Source: Flavobacteriales bacterium
GTDB taxonomy: Bacteria > Bacteroidota > Bacteroidia > Flavobacteriales_F > PHOS-HE28
Assembly: GCA_016719225.1 (NCBI GenBank)
Contig: JADKAN010000002.1
Span: forward strand, 248,001-312,000
DNA length: 64,000 nucleotides
Direction of reading: 5' to 3'
Shown: piece after piece, positions 7,627 to 15,436 of the stretch
Numbering within the stretch: position 1 is the stretch's first letter
How the letters are laid out: the number at the start of each line of letters is the position of its first letter
Position numbers and translations under genes: made by a program
The notes under the pieces: model-generated
Seen by the model: the letters and a program-made list of their open reading frames with translations, nothing else
Databases searched by the model: none
What the model was told of the DNA's origin: nothing

Positions 7627-9873
7627 ATGGCGAAGAAGCAAAAGACAAAGGGATCCAACGGTGCTGCATTCCTATGGAAGGCGTTCTTCGTCATTATCGG
7701 TGTCGGTATCCTCGTCCTGTTCACATTGATCACCTTGGTGCGCAAGGACTTCTTCGGCAAGTTGCCCACCACGGAGGAACTGGCTGCGTTGCGCAACGAG
7801 GAAGCCACGTTGATACTTGCTTCCGACGGCGCGGTGATCGGTAAGGTCTTCGCGCAGGACCGCACCAATGTGCATTGGAAGGACATACCGCCGCATGTGG
7901 TGGACGCGCTCGTTTCCACGGAAGACCAGCGCTTCTTCGAGCACGAGGGCGTGGATGCGTTCAGTTATGTGCGCGTGCTGGTCCGTACCGTGATCGCGCG
8001 GGACAGGAGCGGTGGCGGAGGAAGCACGATCTCGCAACAGCTCATCAAGAACCTCTATGGCCGCGAACAGCACGGTGCACTCACTGTTCCGGTGAACAAG
8101 ATCAAGGAAGCCTTGGTGGCGCAGCGTTTGGAGAAGGTCTATTCCAAGGAGGATGTGATCACGCTCTACCTCAATTCCGTTCCGTTCGGCGAGAACATCT
8201 ATGGCATCGAGTCGGCTTCGGAACGCTACTTCAGCAAGCCCGCCTCGAAGTTGAAGGTGGAGGAGGGCGCGGTGCTCGTGGGCATGCTGAAGGCGAACAC
8301 GGGCTACAATCCGCGACTGCATCCCAAAGCGGCAAAGGGCAGGCGCGACCAAGTGCTGGCCCTGATGGCGAGCAACGGAAAGCTCACGGAAAAAGCGCGG
8401 GACAGCCTGCAAGCCCTTCCCTTGACCATCCGTTATGCTGGCATCGATGCACTGGACGGATACGGCTATTTCGATGCGCAGGTGGTGAGGCAGGCACGCA
8501 AGATCCTTGCGGAGGCGGGCAAGAAGAATGACAAGGCGTACGACATCGAGAAGGACGGGCTACGCATTTACACCACGCTGGACACGGCATTGCAGCAGGC
8601 GGGTTTGCGCGCCGTACAAAAGCAGCTTTCCGCCATGCAGCCCAAACTGGACCGTGAACTGCGCGGGCGCAACGCGCGAAAGAGCTGGGAAAAGCAGCAG
8701 GAAAAGCGAGCGGACGACGCATGGAAGGTCAATGAAAGTTCCGTGCGCGATGTATTCACTTGGGATGATGCCGCGCCGGACACCATGAGCTACCGCGACA
8801 GCTTGTGGCATTATCACAGCATGCTGCAGGCCGCATTCCTGATGGTGGAGCCGGGGACCGGAAAGGTGCGGGCATACAGCGGCGGCAATGACTTCCGGAC
8901 CCTGCCGTTCGATCAAGTGGAAAGCCACAGGCCCATCGCCTCCACCATCAAACCGGTGATCTATGCCGCGGGATTACGCAAGGGCCTTGGACCATGCACG
9001 TACTTGAACAACGAGCGGAAGACCTACAGTGATTATGAAGGGTGGTCTCCAGAGAATTTCGACAAGGACACGATCGGCGGTCAGGTGGCGCTGTGGTATG
9101 CGTTGGCGCACTCCATGAACATCCCCACGGTGGATGTCTATTTCCGTACCGGTGTGGACACCATCCGCGACACGTTCAAAGCGCTGGGCCTGCCTACCGA
9201 TGGTGTGGACAATCCATCGCTGGCGTTGGGTACCTCGGATATTTCACTGCGTGAGATCGTTGGGGCCTATTCTGCTTTTGCGAACGAAGGGCTGGTACGC
9301 CTTCCACAGATGATCGAGAAGATCACGGATGCTGGAGGCAAGGTGATCTATCAAGGCAAAATGGCCCCGGCGAAACGCGTGCTTGAGGAACAGGTCGCCG
9401 GAACCATAACGGCCATGCTACGGCGTGCGGTGGATCAAGGCACGGGCGCATCCATGCGATCGCGCTTCGGGGTGCGCAGTGCACTCGCCGGTAAAACAGG
9501 CACCTCGCAGGATTATGGCGATGCGTGGTTCCTTGCTTATACGCCGGGTCTGGTGGCAGGGACCTGGGTCGGTGCGCGCGACCCATCCGTGCATTTCGGC
9601 AGTGGACAGGGGACCGGTGCGCAGCTGGCGCTGCCGATCATCGGCGGCACACTAGCGGATGTGGAGCGATCGGTCACCATGCGTAAGCAATACCTGGTCT
9701 CATTTCCTACGGATAGCCTTGCCATGGACTGCGCGCCGCGGCGCAGTGGCGACCTGTTGGAACGGATGATCGAAGGCATCTTCAAGCCGAAGGATGAAGG
9801 GAAGGACGCGGAAAAGAAAGAGGAGGAAAAAGGGGAGGGCTTCTTCCGGCGTTGGTTCCCGAAGAAGGAATGA
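7627..9873 (+). CDS. class A penicillin-binding protein (PBP1A type)
   Basis: 748 residues; bifunctional peptidoglycan synthase. One membrane anchor (about 15-38) is followed by the glycosyltransferase domain with catalytic EDQRFFEHEGVD (Glu99) and RSGGGGSTISQQ. The transpeptidase domain has the serine in STIK (Ser439), the SMN motif (Ser496) and KTG (Lys623). The C-terminus is a short charged tail rich in Lys and Glu. The start at MAKKQKTK is chosen over an upstream in-frame codon at 7576 because it gives the usual short basic cytosolic tail. It sits alone, 85 nt after hflX and convergent with the acyltransferase. Confidence 0.93.
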   Translation: MAKKQKTKGSNGAAFLWKAFFVIIGVGILVLFTLITLVRKDFFGKLPTTEELAALRNEEATLILASDGAVIGKVFAQDRTNVHWKDIPPHVVDALVSTEDQRFFEHEGVDAFSYVRVLVRTVIARDRSGGGGSTISQQLIKNLYGREQHGALTVPVNKIKEALVAQRLEKVYSKEDVITLYLNSVPFGENIYGIESASERYFSKPASKLKVEEGAVLVGMLKANTGYNPRLHPKAAKGRRDQVLALMASNGKLTEKARDSLQALPLTIRYAGIDALDGYGYFDAQVVRQARKILAEAGKKNDKAYDIEKDGLRIYTTLDTALQQAGLRAVQKQLSAMQPKLDRELRGRNARKSWEKQQEKRADDAWKVNESSVRDVFTWDDAAPDTMSYRDSLWHYHSMLQAAFLMVEPGTGKVRAYSGGNDFRTLPFDQVESHRPIASTIKPVIYAAGLRKGLGPCTYLNNERKTYSDYEGWSPENFDKDTIGGQVALWYALAHSMNIPTVDVYFRTGVDTIRDTFKALGLPTDGVDNPSLALGTSDISLREIVGAYSAFANEGLVRLPQMIEKITDAGGKVIYQGKMAPAKRVLEEQVAGTITAMLRRAVDQGTGASMRSRFGVRSALAGKTGTSQDYGDAWFLAYTPGLVAGTWVGARDPSVHFGSGQGTGAQLALPIIGGTLADVERSVTMRKQYLVSFPTDSLAMDCAPRRSGDLLERMIEGIFKPKDEGKDAEKKEEEKGEGFFRRWFPKKE

Positions 9874-9891
9874 TGGCCGGCAGCGAATGCG

Positions 9892-10995
9892 CTAAGCCAT
9901 GCGTTTCCGGATCCAGCGGCCCATGGGATCTCGCAGGTACATGAAAGGCCGTTCCCAGAGGCGATAGACCAGCGTGGCAATGGCCACTATGGCGGATAGG
10001 AGCAAGGCATAGTGAAAGGCGCATTTCCACGCTACGGGATCGGGGACGCGATCGCCGAAGAGGTAGAGCATGGGCAGGTGGACCATGTAGATCGCATAAG
10101 TGATAAGGCTCAGGCCGCGCATGGGGCGCTGGAACACGCCGCCATTCTTCCAAGCGGAAAGGAGCGGAAGGAGCAACGCCACGGAGAACGGTTCGAGGCT
10201 GCCCAAGGCGAAGGTGGCAAAGCGCGGTGCAGCGTTGTAGCCGCGGGTGCAGTAGGTGAGCAGAAGGAACAAGCCAATGATCAACGCAGGCCAACGGGTG
10301 CGCCTCCGTGCGTTCGGCCAACCCCGCGCCAGCCAGGCCGCCAGCATGCCATAGCCCGGCGCATCCAGCCGCGTGATCACCAGCTTGTGTATCCAGAGCG
10401 CCCAAGTGGTTCCATCCACCACATGATGCGCAAGGGCGAAACGGGCCACGACCGGAAGAGCGATGAACAACACGCAAGCCAACAGGAAGGCATTTCTGCC
10501 ACGCAGGCCGAAAAGGGCGATCGCGCTGAAGACGATCAAGGGGAAGAGCAGGTAGAACCATTCCTCGACCGCCAGCGACCAGGATTCCCAGAAGAAAAGG
10601 TCCAGCGGAACGTGGAAGTTCTGCATGAAGACCGCGTAGGCAGCGGTGGCGGTGCTGAGCATGCCCGGTGCGGCACCCACGGATACCAGAAGGATGTTCA
10701 GCAGCAGGAACAGGTAGTAGTTCGGAAGGGTGCGCAACCAACGGCGTTGCATGAAATCCCAGAAGCGCAGAGAGAACGGACCTGGCTTTGCCGAAGCGTC
10801 CAAGAGCAGTCCACCGATCAGATAGCCGCTGAGCACGAAGAACACGCCGACCCAATCGATGGAGGGAACGAGTGGAAAGCGCGGCCAATGATCCGCCACC
10901 AAATGGCTGGTGTGGGAGACCATCACCATCACGCCCGCCATGGCGCGCATCACGTCGAGGCCGAAGATCCGTCCACCAACGCGCAGGCCGCTCAT
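9892..10995 (-). CDS. acyltransferase family 3 membrane protein
   Basis: 367 residues, strongly hydrophobic with about ten predicted helices. The N-terminal GLDVMRAMAGVMVMVSHTSHL block with its histidine is the hallmark of acyltransferase-3 proteins, and DWVGVFFVLSGYLIGGLLL follows as in the family. Such enzymes O-acylate sugars of lipopolysaccharide, exopolysaccharide or other glycans at the inner membrane. It begins 4 nt after the stop of the MsbA-like exporter gene, so the two are probably one transcription unit devoted to an envelope glycolipid. The acceptor cannot be told from sequence. Confidence 0.88.
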   Translation of the reverse strand: MSGLRVGGRIFGLDVMRAMAGVMVMVSHTSHLVADHWPRFPLVPSIDWVGVFFVLSGYLIGGLLLDASAKPGPFSLRFWDFMQRRWLRTLPNYYLFLLLNILLVSVGAAPGMLSTATAAYAVFMQNFHVPLDLFFWESWSLAVEEWFYLLFPLIVFSAIALFGLRGRNAFLLACVLFIALPVVARFALAHHVVDGTTWALWIHKLVITRLDAPGYGMLAAWLARGWPNARRRTRWPALIIGLFLLLTYCTRGYNAAPRFATFALGSLEPFSVALLLPLLSAWKNGGVFQRPMRGLSLITYAIYMVHLPMLYLFGDRVPDPVAWKCAFHYALLLSAIVAIATLVYRLWERPFMYLRDPMGRWIRKRMA

Positions 10996-10999
10996 CGGC

Positions 11000-12820
11000 T
11001 TAGGCGAATGCCTGCAGGTCGCAGAGTTTGCGGTACTGGCCTTCCGCCGCGAACAACTGCGCGTGCGTGCCGCGCTCGATGATGTGGCCGCGGTCCAGCA
11101 CGATGATCTCGTCGCAATGCTGGATCGTGCTCAGGCGGTGCGCGATCACCAAGGAGGTGCGGTCCTTCATCAGCTTGAAGAGCGCGTCCTGCACCAGCCT
11201 TTCGCTTTCGGTGTCCAAGGCTGAAGTGGCCTCGTCCAGGATGAGGATCGCCGGGTCGCCGAGCACGGCACGCGCGATGGCGATGCGCTGTTTCTGCCCG
11301 CCGCTCAAGCGGTTCCCCGCGTCACCGATGCTGGTCTGGTATCCATTCGGCATGCGGACGATGAACTCGTGCGCATTGGCGATCTCGGCGGCGCGCTGGA
11401 TGTCCGCCTCGGTGATGCCGGGCCTTCCGAAGGCGATGTTCGAGGCCACACTGTCGTTGAAAAGCAGGCTGTCCTGCGTCACGGTCCCCATCAAGCCGCG
11501 CAGGTCCTTGATACGTAGGTCGCGCAGGTCGCTACCGTCGATGGATACGGAGCCTTCTGTGACATCGAAGAAGCGAGGGAGCAGCCCCGCCAAGGTGGTC
11601 TTTCCACCGCCGCTGGTGCCCACCAAGGCCACGCTCTTTCCTTTCGGCACAGTGAGGTTGATGTTGTTCAGCACGGGCTTATCATCGTATGCGAAGCTCA
11701 CGTTCTTGAACTCGATCCTGGATGTGAATGCGTTGATGGGCCGTGCATCCGCCTTTTCCACGACGGTATTCGGTGTTTCCAAAAGGTCGAACACGCGCTG
11801 TGCACTGGAGGAGCCACGCACGATGCCGGAATAGCCTTGGGAAAAGCCCTTGATCGGTGTGAGCAACTGGGAGAAGATGATGATGAAGCCGAGGAAGCTG
11901 TCGCCGCTGAGGCTGGCATCGGGGCCGAGCACCAATGTGCCGCCGAGGAAGGCGATCGCGGCCATCACCGCGGTGCCCAACGTCTCGCTCAACGGGGAGG
12001 CGACATCCTGCCGGTTCAGCATACTGATGCTGGAATGCATGAGCTGGTCGTTCTCTTTCTCGAAGCGTTGGCGCATGGCGTCCTCACCATTGAACGCTTT
12101 CACCACGCGCATGCCGGTGAGCGTTTCCTCCACGCGGCCCAACAGGTCAGCGCTTTTTTCCTGCACCAGCGTACTGCGGCGTTTCAAGCTTTTGCTGATG
12201 CGCGAAATGATGAGCCCGCTGATGGGCAGCAACAGCAGCGACCACAACGTGAGCTGCGGTGAGAGCGTCACCATGGTACCCAGGAACATGATCACGGCGA
12301 TCGGTTCGCGGAACACCATTTCGATGGAATACATCACCGAATATTCAAGCACCTGCATGTCGTTGGTGACCAAGGAAAGCAGGTTGCCCTTGCGCTCGTC
12401 GTTGTGGTAGCGCAACGGAAGCTCCAGCATTTTGTCGAAGATCTTGGAACGCAGGTCCCGGATCATCCGGTTGCGGAAGGTGCAGATGGAGCGCACGGCC
12501 AAGTAGCGGAACACGTTCTTCAGCAGGAACATGACCACGACGGTGCTGCAGATGATGCCCAGCGCACCGATCTGGCCATGCAGCTCGATCAAGCGGGTCA
12601 GCGACCAATTGAAGCCCTGTTCCAAGGAGGCCTTGTCCCATGCGAGCACGGGTTTCACATGCTCCGCTTTCGTTTGTCCCAGCAATAGGCGCAGGAAAGG
12701 GATGAAGAGCAGCATGCTGGCCAAGTGGAACAACGTGGCCAAGAGGTTGAATACACCGTTCATCACCGCGTACCGGCGGTAGGGCCGGCCGAAACGCATG
12801 ATGCGGAGGAAATTCTTCAT
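11000..12820 (-). CDS. ABC exporter, MsbA-like, fused membrane and ATPase domains
   Basis: 606 residues. The N-terminal six-helix exporter domain (about 1-330) is followed by an ATPase with Walker A VGTSGGGKTT, signature LSGGQKQRIAIARA and Walker B ILILDEATSALD. The layout fits lipid A or lipid-linked oligosaccharide flippases of the MsbA/LipidA-exporter type; related multidrug exporters cannot be excluded. The ATG at 12820 is supported by an exact -7 box TACCTTTG at 12837-12830, which leaves a 9 nt gap. Further upstream in-frame sequence falls in an intergenic repeat. It leads a two-gene unit with the acyltransferase and diverges from rbfA. Confidence 0.9.
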   Translation of the reverse strand: MKNFLRIMRFGRPYRRYAVMNGVFNLLATLFHLASMLLFIPFLRLLLGQTKAEHVKPVLAWDKASLEQGFNWSLTRLIELHGQIGALGIICSTVVVMFLLKNVFRYLAVRSICTFRNRMIRDLRSKIFDKMLELPLRYHNDERKGNLLSLVTNDMQVLEYSVMYSIEMVFREPIAVIMFLGTMVTLSPQLTLWSLLLLPISGLIISRISKSLKRRSTLVQEKSADLLGRVEETLTGMRVVKAFNGEDAMRQRFEKENDQLMHSSISMLNRQDVASPLSETLGTAVMAAIAFLGGTLVLGPDASLSGDSFLGFIIIFSQLLTPIKGFSQGYSGIVRGSSSAQRVFDLLETPNTVVEKADARPINAFTSRIEFKNVSFAYDDKPVLNNINLTVPKGKSVALVGTSGGGKTTLAGLLPRFFDVTEGSVSIDGSDLRDLRIKDLRGLMGTVTQDSLLFNDSVASNIAFGRPGITEADIQRAAEIANAHEFIVRMPNGYQTSIGDAGNRLSGGQKQRIAIARAVLGDPAILILDEATSALDTESERLVQDALFKLMKDRTSLVIAHRLSTIQHCDEIIVLDRGHIIERGTHAQLFAAEGQYRKLCDLQAFA

Positions 12821-12829
12821 GGAAAGCGC

Positions 12830-12837
12830 CAAAGGTA
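12830..12837 (-). promoter_or_regulatory. -7 promoter box of the MsbA-like gene
   Basis: TACCTTTG on the minus strand, an exact TAnnTTTG match, 9 nt from the ATG. Confidence 0.55.
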
Positions 12838-12853
12838 TCGGGGGAAGGCCAAC

Positions 12854-12887
12854 CGCAACGACGCTACGGCGCAATGGTTCCGCAATG
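12854..12887. repeat. interspersed intergenic repeat, copy 1
   Basis: This 34-base stretch matches the reverse complement of 29112-29145 at 31 of 34 positions by hand alignment. Both copies lie in non-coding gaps next to the start of a minus-strand gene. It contains CGCAACGACGC and GGTTCCGCAA blocks. Confidence 0.6.
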
Positions 12888-12950
12888 AAAAGGACTGCCA
12901 TGCTCAATATAAAGTCGCATTTCTTTTGCTAGGTAGTTGCGGTTCATTGA

Positions 12951-12985
12951 GGCACTTCTCCGTGTTCTCTGTGCCTCTGTGGTGG
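12951..12985. repeat. GTGCCTCTGTGG-type intergenic repeat upstream of rbfA
   Basis: Pyrimidine-rich stretch with CTCCGTGTTCTCTGTGCC followed by TCTGTGGTGG. It resembles stretches at 18026-18072 and 19465-19496. Such ACGGAGACACAGAG-type repeats are known between genes in many environmental bacterial genomes. This copy ends 20 nt before the rbfA promoter box. Confidence 0.5.
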
Positions 12986-13005
12986 GGATCGCATTCTCCT
13001 CCGTC

Positions 13006-13013
13006 TATCTTCG
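13006..13013 (+). promoter_or_regulatory. -7 promoter box of rbfA
   Basis: TATCTTCG, with only 4 nt between it and the rbfA ATG at 13018. It predicts a leaderless mRNA. Confidence 0.55.
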
Positions 13014-13017
13014 CGCC

Positions 13018-13356
13018 ATGGACAGCGTCCGACAGAACAAGGTGAACAGCCTGCTTCAGCACGAGATGGCGGAGGTGATACAAGGGCACAGCCGCGCGCT
13101 GCTCCCGGGGGGCCTCATCACCGTGACCGCGGTGCGCGTCAGCCCTGATCTGGGCCTGGCCAAAGTTTATCTCAGCCTTTTCCCGGTAAAGGACAAGAAG
13201 TCCGTGCTGGACATCGTGCGGAATATGGGTCCCAAATTGCGCGGTGAACTGGGGCACCGGGTGGGCAAGCAGTTGCGGATAGTGCCCGAGCTGGCTTTCT
13301 ACATCGACGACTCGTTGGACAAGATCGAGGAGATCGACAACTTGTTGAAGCGGTAA
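13018..13356 (+). CDS. rbfA: ribosome-binding factor A
   Basis: 112 residues, normal length for RbfA, a KH-fold protein needed for late 30S subunit maturation and 16S 5'-end processing. Conserved features seen are the N-terminal RQNKVNSLLQHEMAEVI, VTAVRVSPDLGLAKVYLSLF and the C-terminal PELAFYIDDSLDKIEEIDNLL. The start is fixed by the -7 box only 4 nt upstream; extending upstream would run through the promoter and a repeat. The methyltransferase gene starts 2 nt after the stop, so both are likely co-transcribed. Confidence 0.93.
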   Translation: MDSVRQNKVNSLLQHEMAEVIQGHSRALLPGGLITVTAVRVSPDLGLAKVYLSLFPVKDKKSVLDIVRNMGPKLRGELGHRVGKQLRIVPELAFYIDDSLDKIEEIDNLLKR

Positions 13357-13358
13357 GC

Positions 13359-14168
13359 ATGCAGTACGACCCGGTGAAGCGCCGTCTCGGCGCGGTGTTC
13401 AACAGCACGCCGTTCCTGCGGAAAGTATTTTACCGGCTGCTCGATCTGCTGCTCCTGCGCGCATGGCACATCCACGAGGAGTTGCGCGTATGGGCGCAAG
13501 GCAAGCGCGACCGTGAGCTGGCCATCTATGACGCCGGCGCCGGCTTCGGTCAATACAGCTACTGGCTCAGCGGTCTGTCCCCGAAGTGGAGCATTACCGC
13601 CATCGATGTGAAAGAAGAACAGGTCGCTGACTGCAACGGATTTTTCCGGGCCATCGGCAGGGAACAGGTAAGGTTCGAAGTGGGCGACGTAACGGAATTC
13701 CAACGGCCGGAAGCCTTCGAACTCGTGGTGTGCGTGGACGTGATGGAGCACATCCTGGAGGACGAGGCCGCGCTTCGTTGCTATTCCAATTCGTTGAAGA
13801 CCGGCGGCATGCTCATCATCAGCACGCCGAGCGACCAAGGTGGAAGTGACGTGCATGGAGAAGAAGAAGGCTCCTTCATTGAAGAACACGTGCGTGACGG
13901 CTACAACATCGACGACATACGTGCAAAGGCATTGCGCAACGGTTTCAGCAAAGTGGAGGCTCGTTACAGCTATGGTGCGCCTGGCAAGATCAGCTGGAAG
14001 CTGAGCATGAAATGGCCACTGCTGATGTTGCAGACCAGCAAATTGTTCTTCATCGTGCTGCCCTTGTATTATTTGGTGGCTTATCCGATCGCCTTCGTGC
14101 TGAACTGGGCCGATGTGCATACGACACACGCAACCGGCACGGGTTTGATCGTGAAGGCATGGAAGTGA
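13359..14168 (+). CDS. class I SAM-dependent methyltransferase with C-terminal membrane segment
   Basis: 269 residues. The SAM-binding core is visible: motif I YDAGAGFGQYSYWL, the acidic loop ITAIDVKEEQVADC and post-I VVCVDVMEHILEDE, which resembles UbiG/Methyltransf_11 enzymes. After the catalytic domain a hydrophobic stretch (LFFIVLPLYYLVAYPIAFVL, about 228-247) suggests membrane attachment, so the substrate may be a lipid or membrane-linked glycan. It follows rbfA by 2 nt. The substrate is not identifiable. Confidence 0.85.
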   Translation: MQYDPVKRRLGAVFNSTPFLRKVFYRLLDLLLLRAWHIHEELRVWAQGKRDRELAIYDAGAGFGQYSYWLSGLSPKWSITAIDVKEEQVADCNGFFRAIGREQVRFEVGDVTEFQRPEAFELVVCVDVMEHILEDEAALRCYSNSLKTGGMLIISTPSDQGGSDVHGEEEGSFIEEHVRDGYNIDDIRAKALRNGFSKVEARYSYGAPGKISWKLSMKWPLLMLQTSKLFFIVLPLYYLVAYPIAFVLNWADVHTTHATGTGLIVKAWK

Positions 14169-14254
14169 GCGGTTGACCCCGGGTTCCGAACATTTGGCAT
14201 TGTTGGCGTGTTATGCGCTGGAGGGATCCCCCTTTCTCTCCTTGAACATTGTCC

Positions 14255-15436
14255 ATGACCATATTCCGTACTCTTTCCGTCACAACGACGCTTCTTTTTT
14301 TTGGTCTTGCCGTATCGGGCCAATATCAGCCCGTGGTGTTTGACCCTGCCACGAACCTGTTGGGCAACGGGCAACCGCTACCAGCTGAAAAGCAATGGAG
14401 CATTACCGGCCCGGTGTCTTCGGACATCGGCATCGTAGAGGCCCGTGTGTACGAGGATGCGGCGATGAAGCATTTGGCTACGACCGGCCGTTGGGAGCGG
14501 ACGGAGCTAAGCGATGCTCCCACGTTCAACATCAACTTGGACCAAAAGCTGCGGGGTAATGACAAGTACACCGTGGTGCTGGGCTTCTATGGTAGCATAG
14601 GCCGCGAAGCTTCCGATACGTTGGCCGCTAGGCTCAGCACTTATATCGACGCCTATGTGGACCAGAGCGTTGATGTGAGTAGTAACCGTACACGGCTTAC
14701 CAAACCCGTGGATCAGGTGATGGACGAGCTGAACATCATCGTTCGGCGCGGCGCCGACAACTACAGGAGCAGGTTGAACCAGCCCTTCCAAGGCTTTTCG
14801 CAATTGGTGCAAGACAAGTTGGACCGGCTGAACGATACGCGTCTTTCCGATGCGAAGTACATGTTCAAGAAGAAGGAGGATGAGGGCCAGCGGAGCCAGC
14901 GCATCGATATGGCGAACCACGAGATCGCATCGGTGAAGGCCATGCTCAATGCCGAGCTCCACTCATATCTGGACCGTGAAATGATGGTGTTGCGGGACCG
15001 CACCGTGCTCACCGACCAGACCACGGAGCACACGCCGAACACCATATCGCTGAACGTGGGCTACGGCGGTATCTACAACAGTGGCGACGCGAACGACCTG
15101 TCATACGGGCAAGCACCGTATGTCGGCATTTCTTTTCCGCTCGGGCGGCGCGCGTTCTCTTCGCGCTTTTGGTCGAACAGTTCCATTTCCTTGGGGGCAT
15201 TCCTCCAGAATACGCAGGACACTGATGGATCAACGTTGACGGGCCCATTGATCGACAGGCCGATCTACCTCGGCTACGGCTATCGCGTTTTCCGCATGAT
15301 CCGACTGAACGCGGGCGGCACGCTGGTACAGAAGGACATGCTCAACATCGATGGTGGCAAGTCGAGTTCGCTGGAAGTACGGCCGTTCTTGGGCGTGAGC
15401 ATTGAGATCAACCTCTGGCTCGGTCTCGGCAAATGA
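14255..15436 (+). CDS. secreted protein with probable C-terminal beta-barrel, unknown function
   Basis: 393 residues with a signal peptide (MTIFRTLSVTTTLLFFGLAVSGQ). Residues about 30-110 look like a beta-rich soluble region. About 150-260 is charged and helical with many Arg, Lys and Glu, possibly coiled coil. The last 120 residues alternate aromatic and polar residues (VGYGGIYNSG, YVGISFPLG, LGYGYRVFRM) as in outer-membrane strands. I do not recognise a named family. The ATG at 14255 is preferred to a TTG two codons upstream. Its stop overlaps the start of the OmpA-like gene as ATGA, so the two products probably act together at the outer membrane. Confidence 0.8.
   Translation: MTIFRTLSVTTTLLFFGLAVSGQYQPVVFDPATNLLGNGQPLPAEKQWSITGPVSSDIGIVEARVYEDAAMKHLATTGRWERTELSDAPTFNINLDQKLRGNDKYTVVLGFYGSIGREASDTLAARLSTYIDAYVDQSVDVSSNRTRLTKPVDQVMDELNIIVRRGADNYRSRLNQPFQGFSQLVQDKLDRLNDTRLSDAKYMFKKKEDEGQRSQRIDMANHEIASVKAMLNAELHSYLDREMMVLRDRTVLTDQTTEHTPNTISLNVGYGGIYNSGDANDLSYGQAPYVGISFPLGRRAFSSRFWSNSSISLGAFLQNTQDTDGSTLTGPLIDRPIYLGYGYRVFRMIRLNAGGTLVQKDMLNIDGGKSSSLEVRPFLGVSIEINLWLGLGK

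Noticed and set aside
9782..10888. 368-codon minus-strand frame overlapping the acyltransferase
   Set aside because: It shares the strand but runs out of frame with an acyltransferase that has the family motifs and membrane helices; this frame is Arg/Pro/Ser-rich noise.
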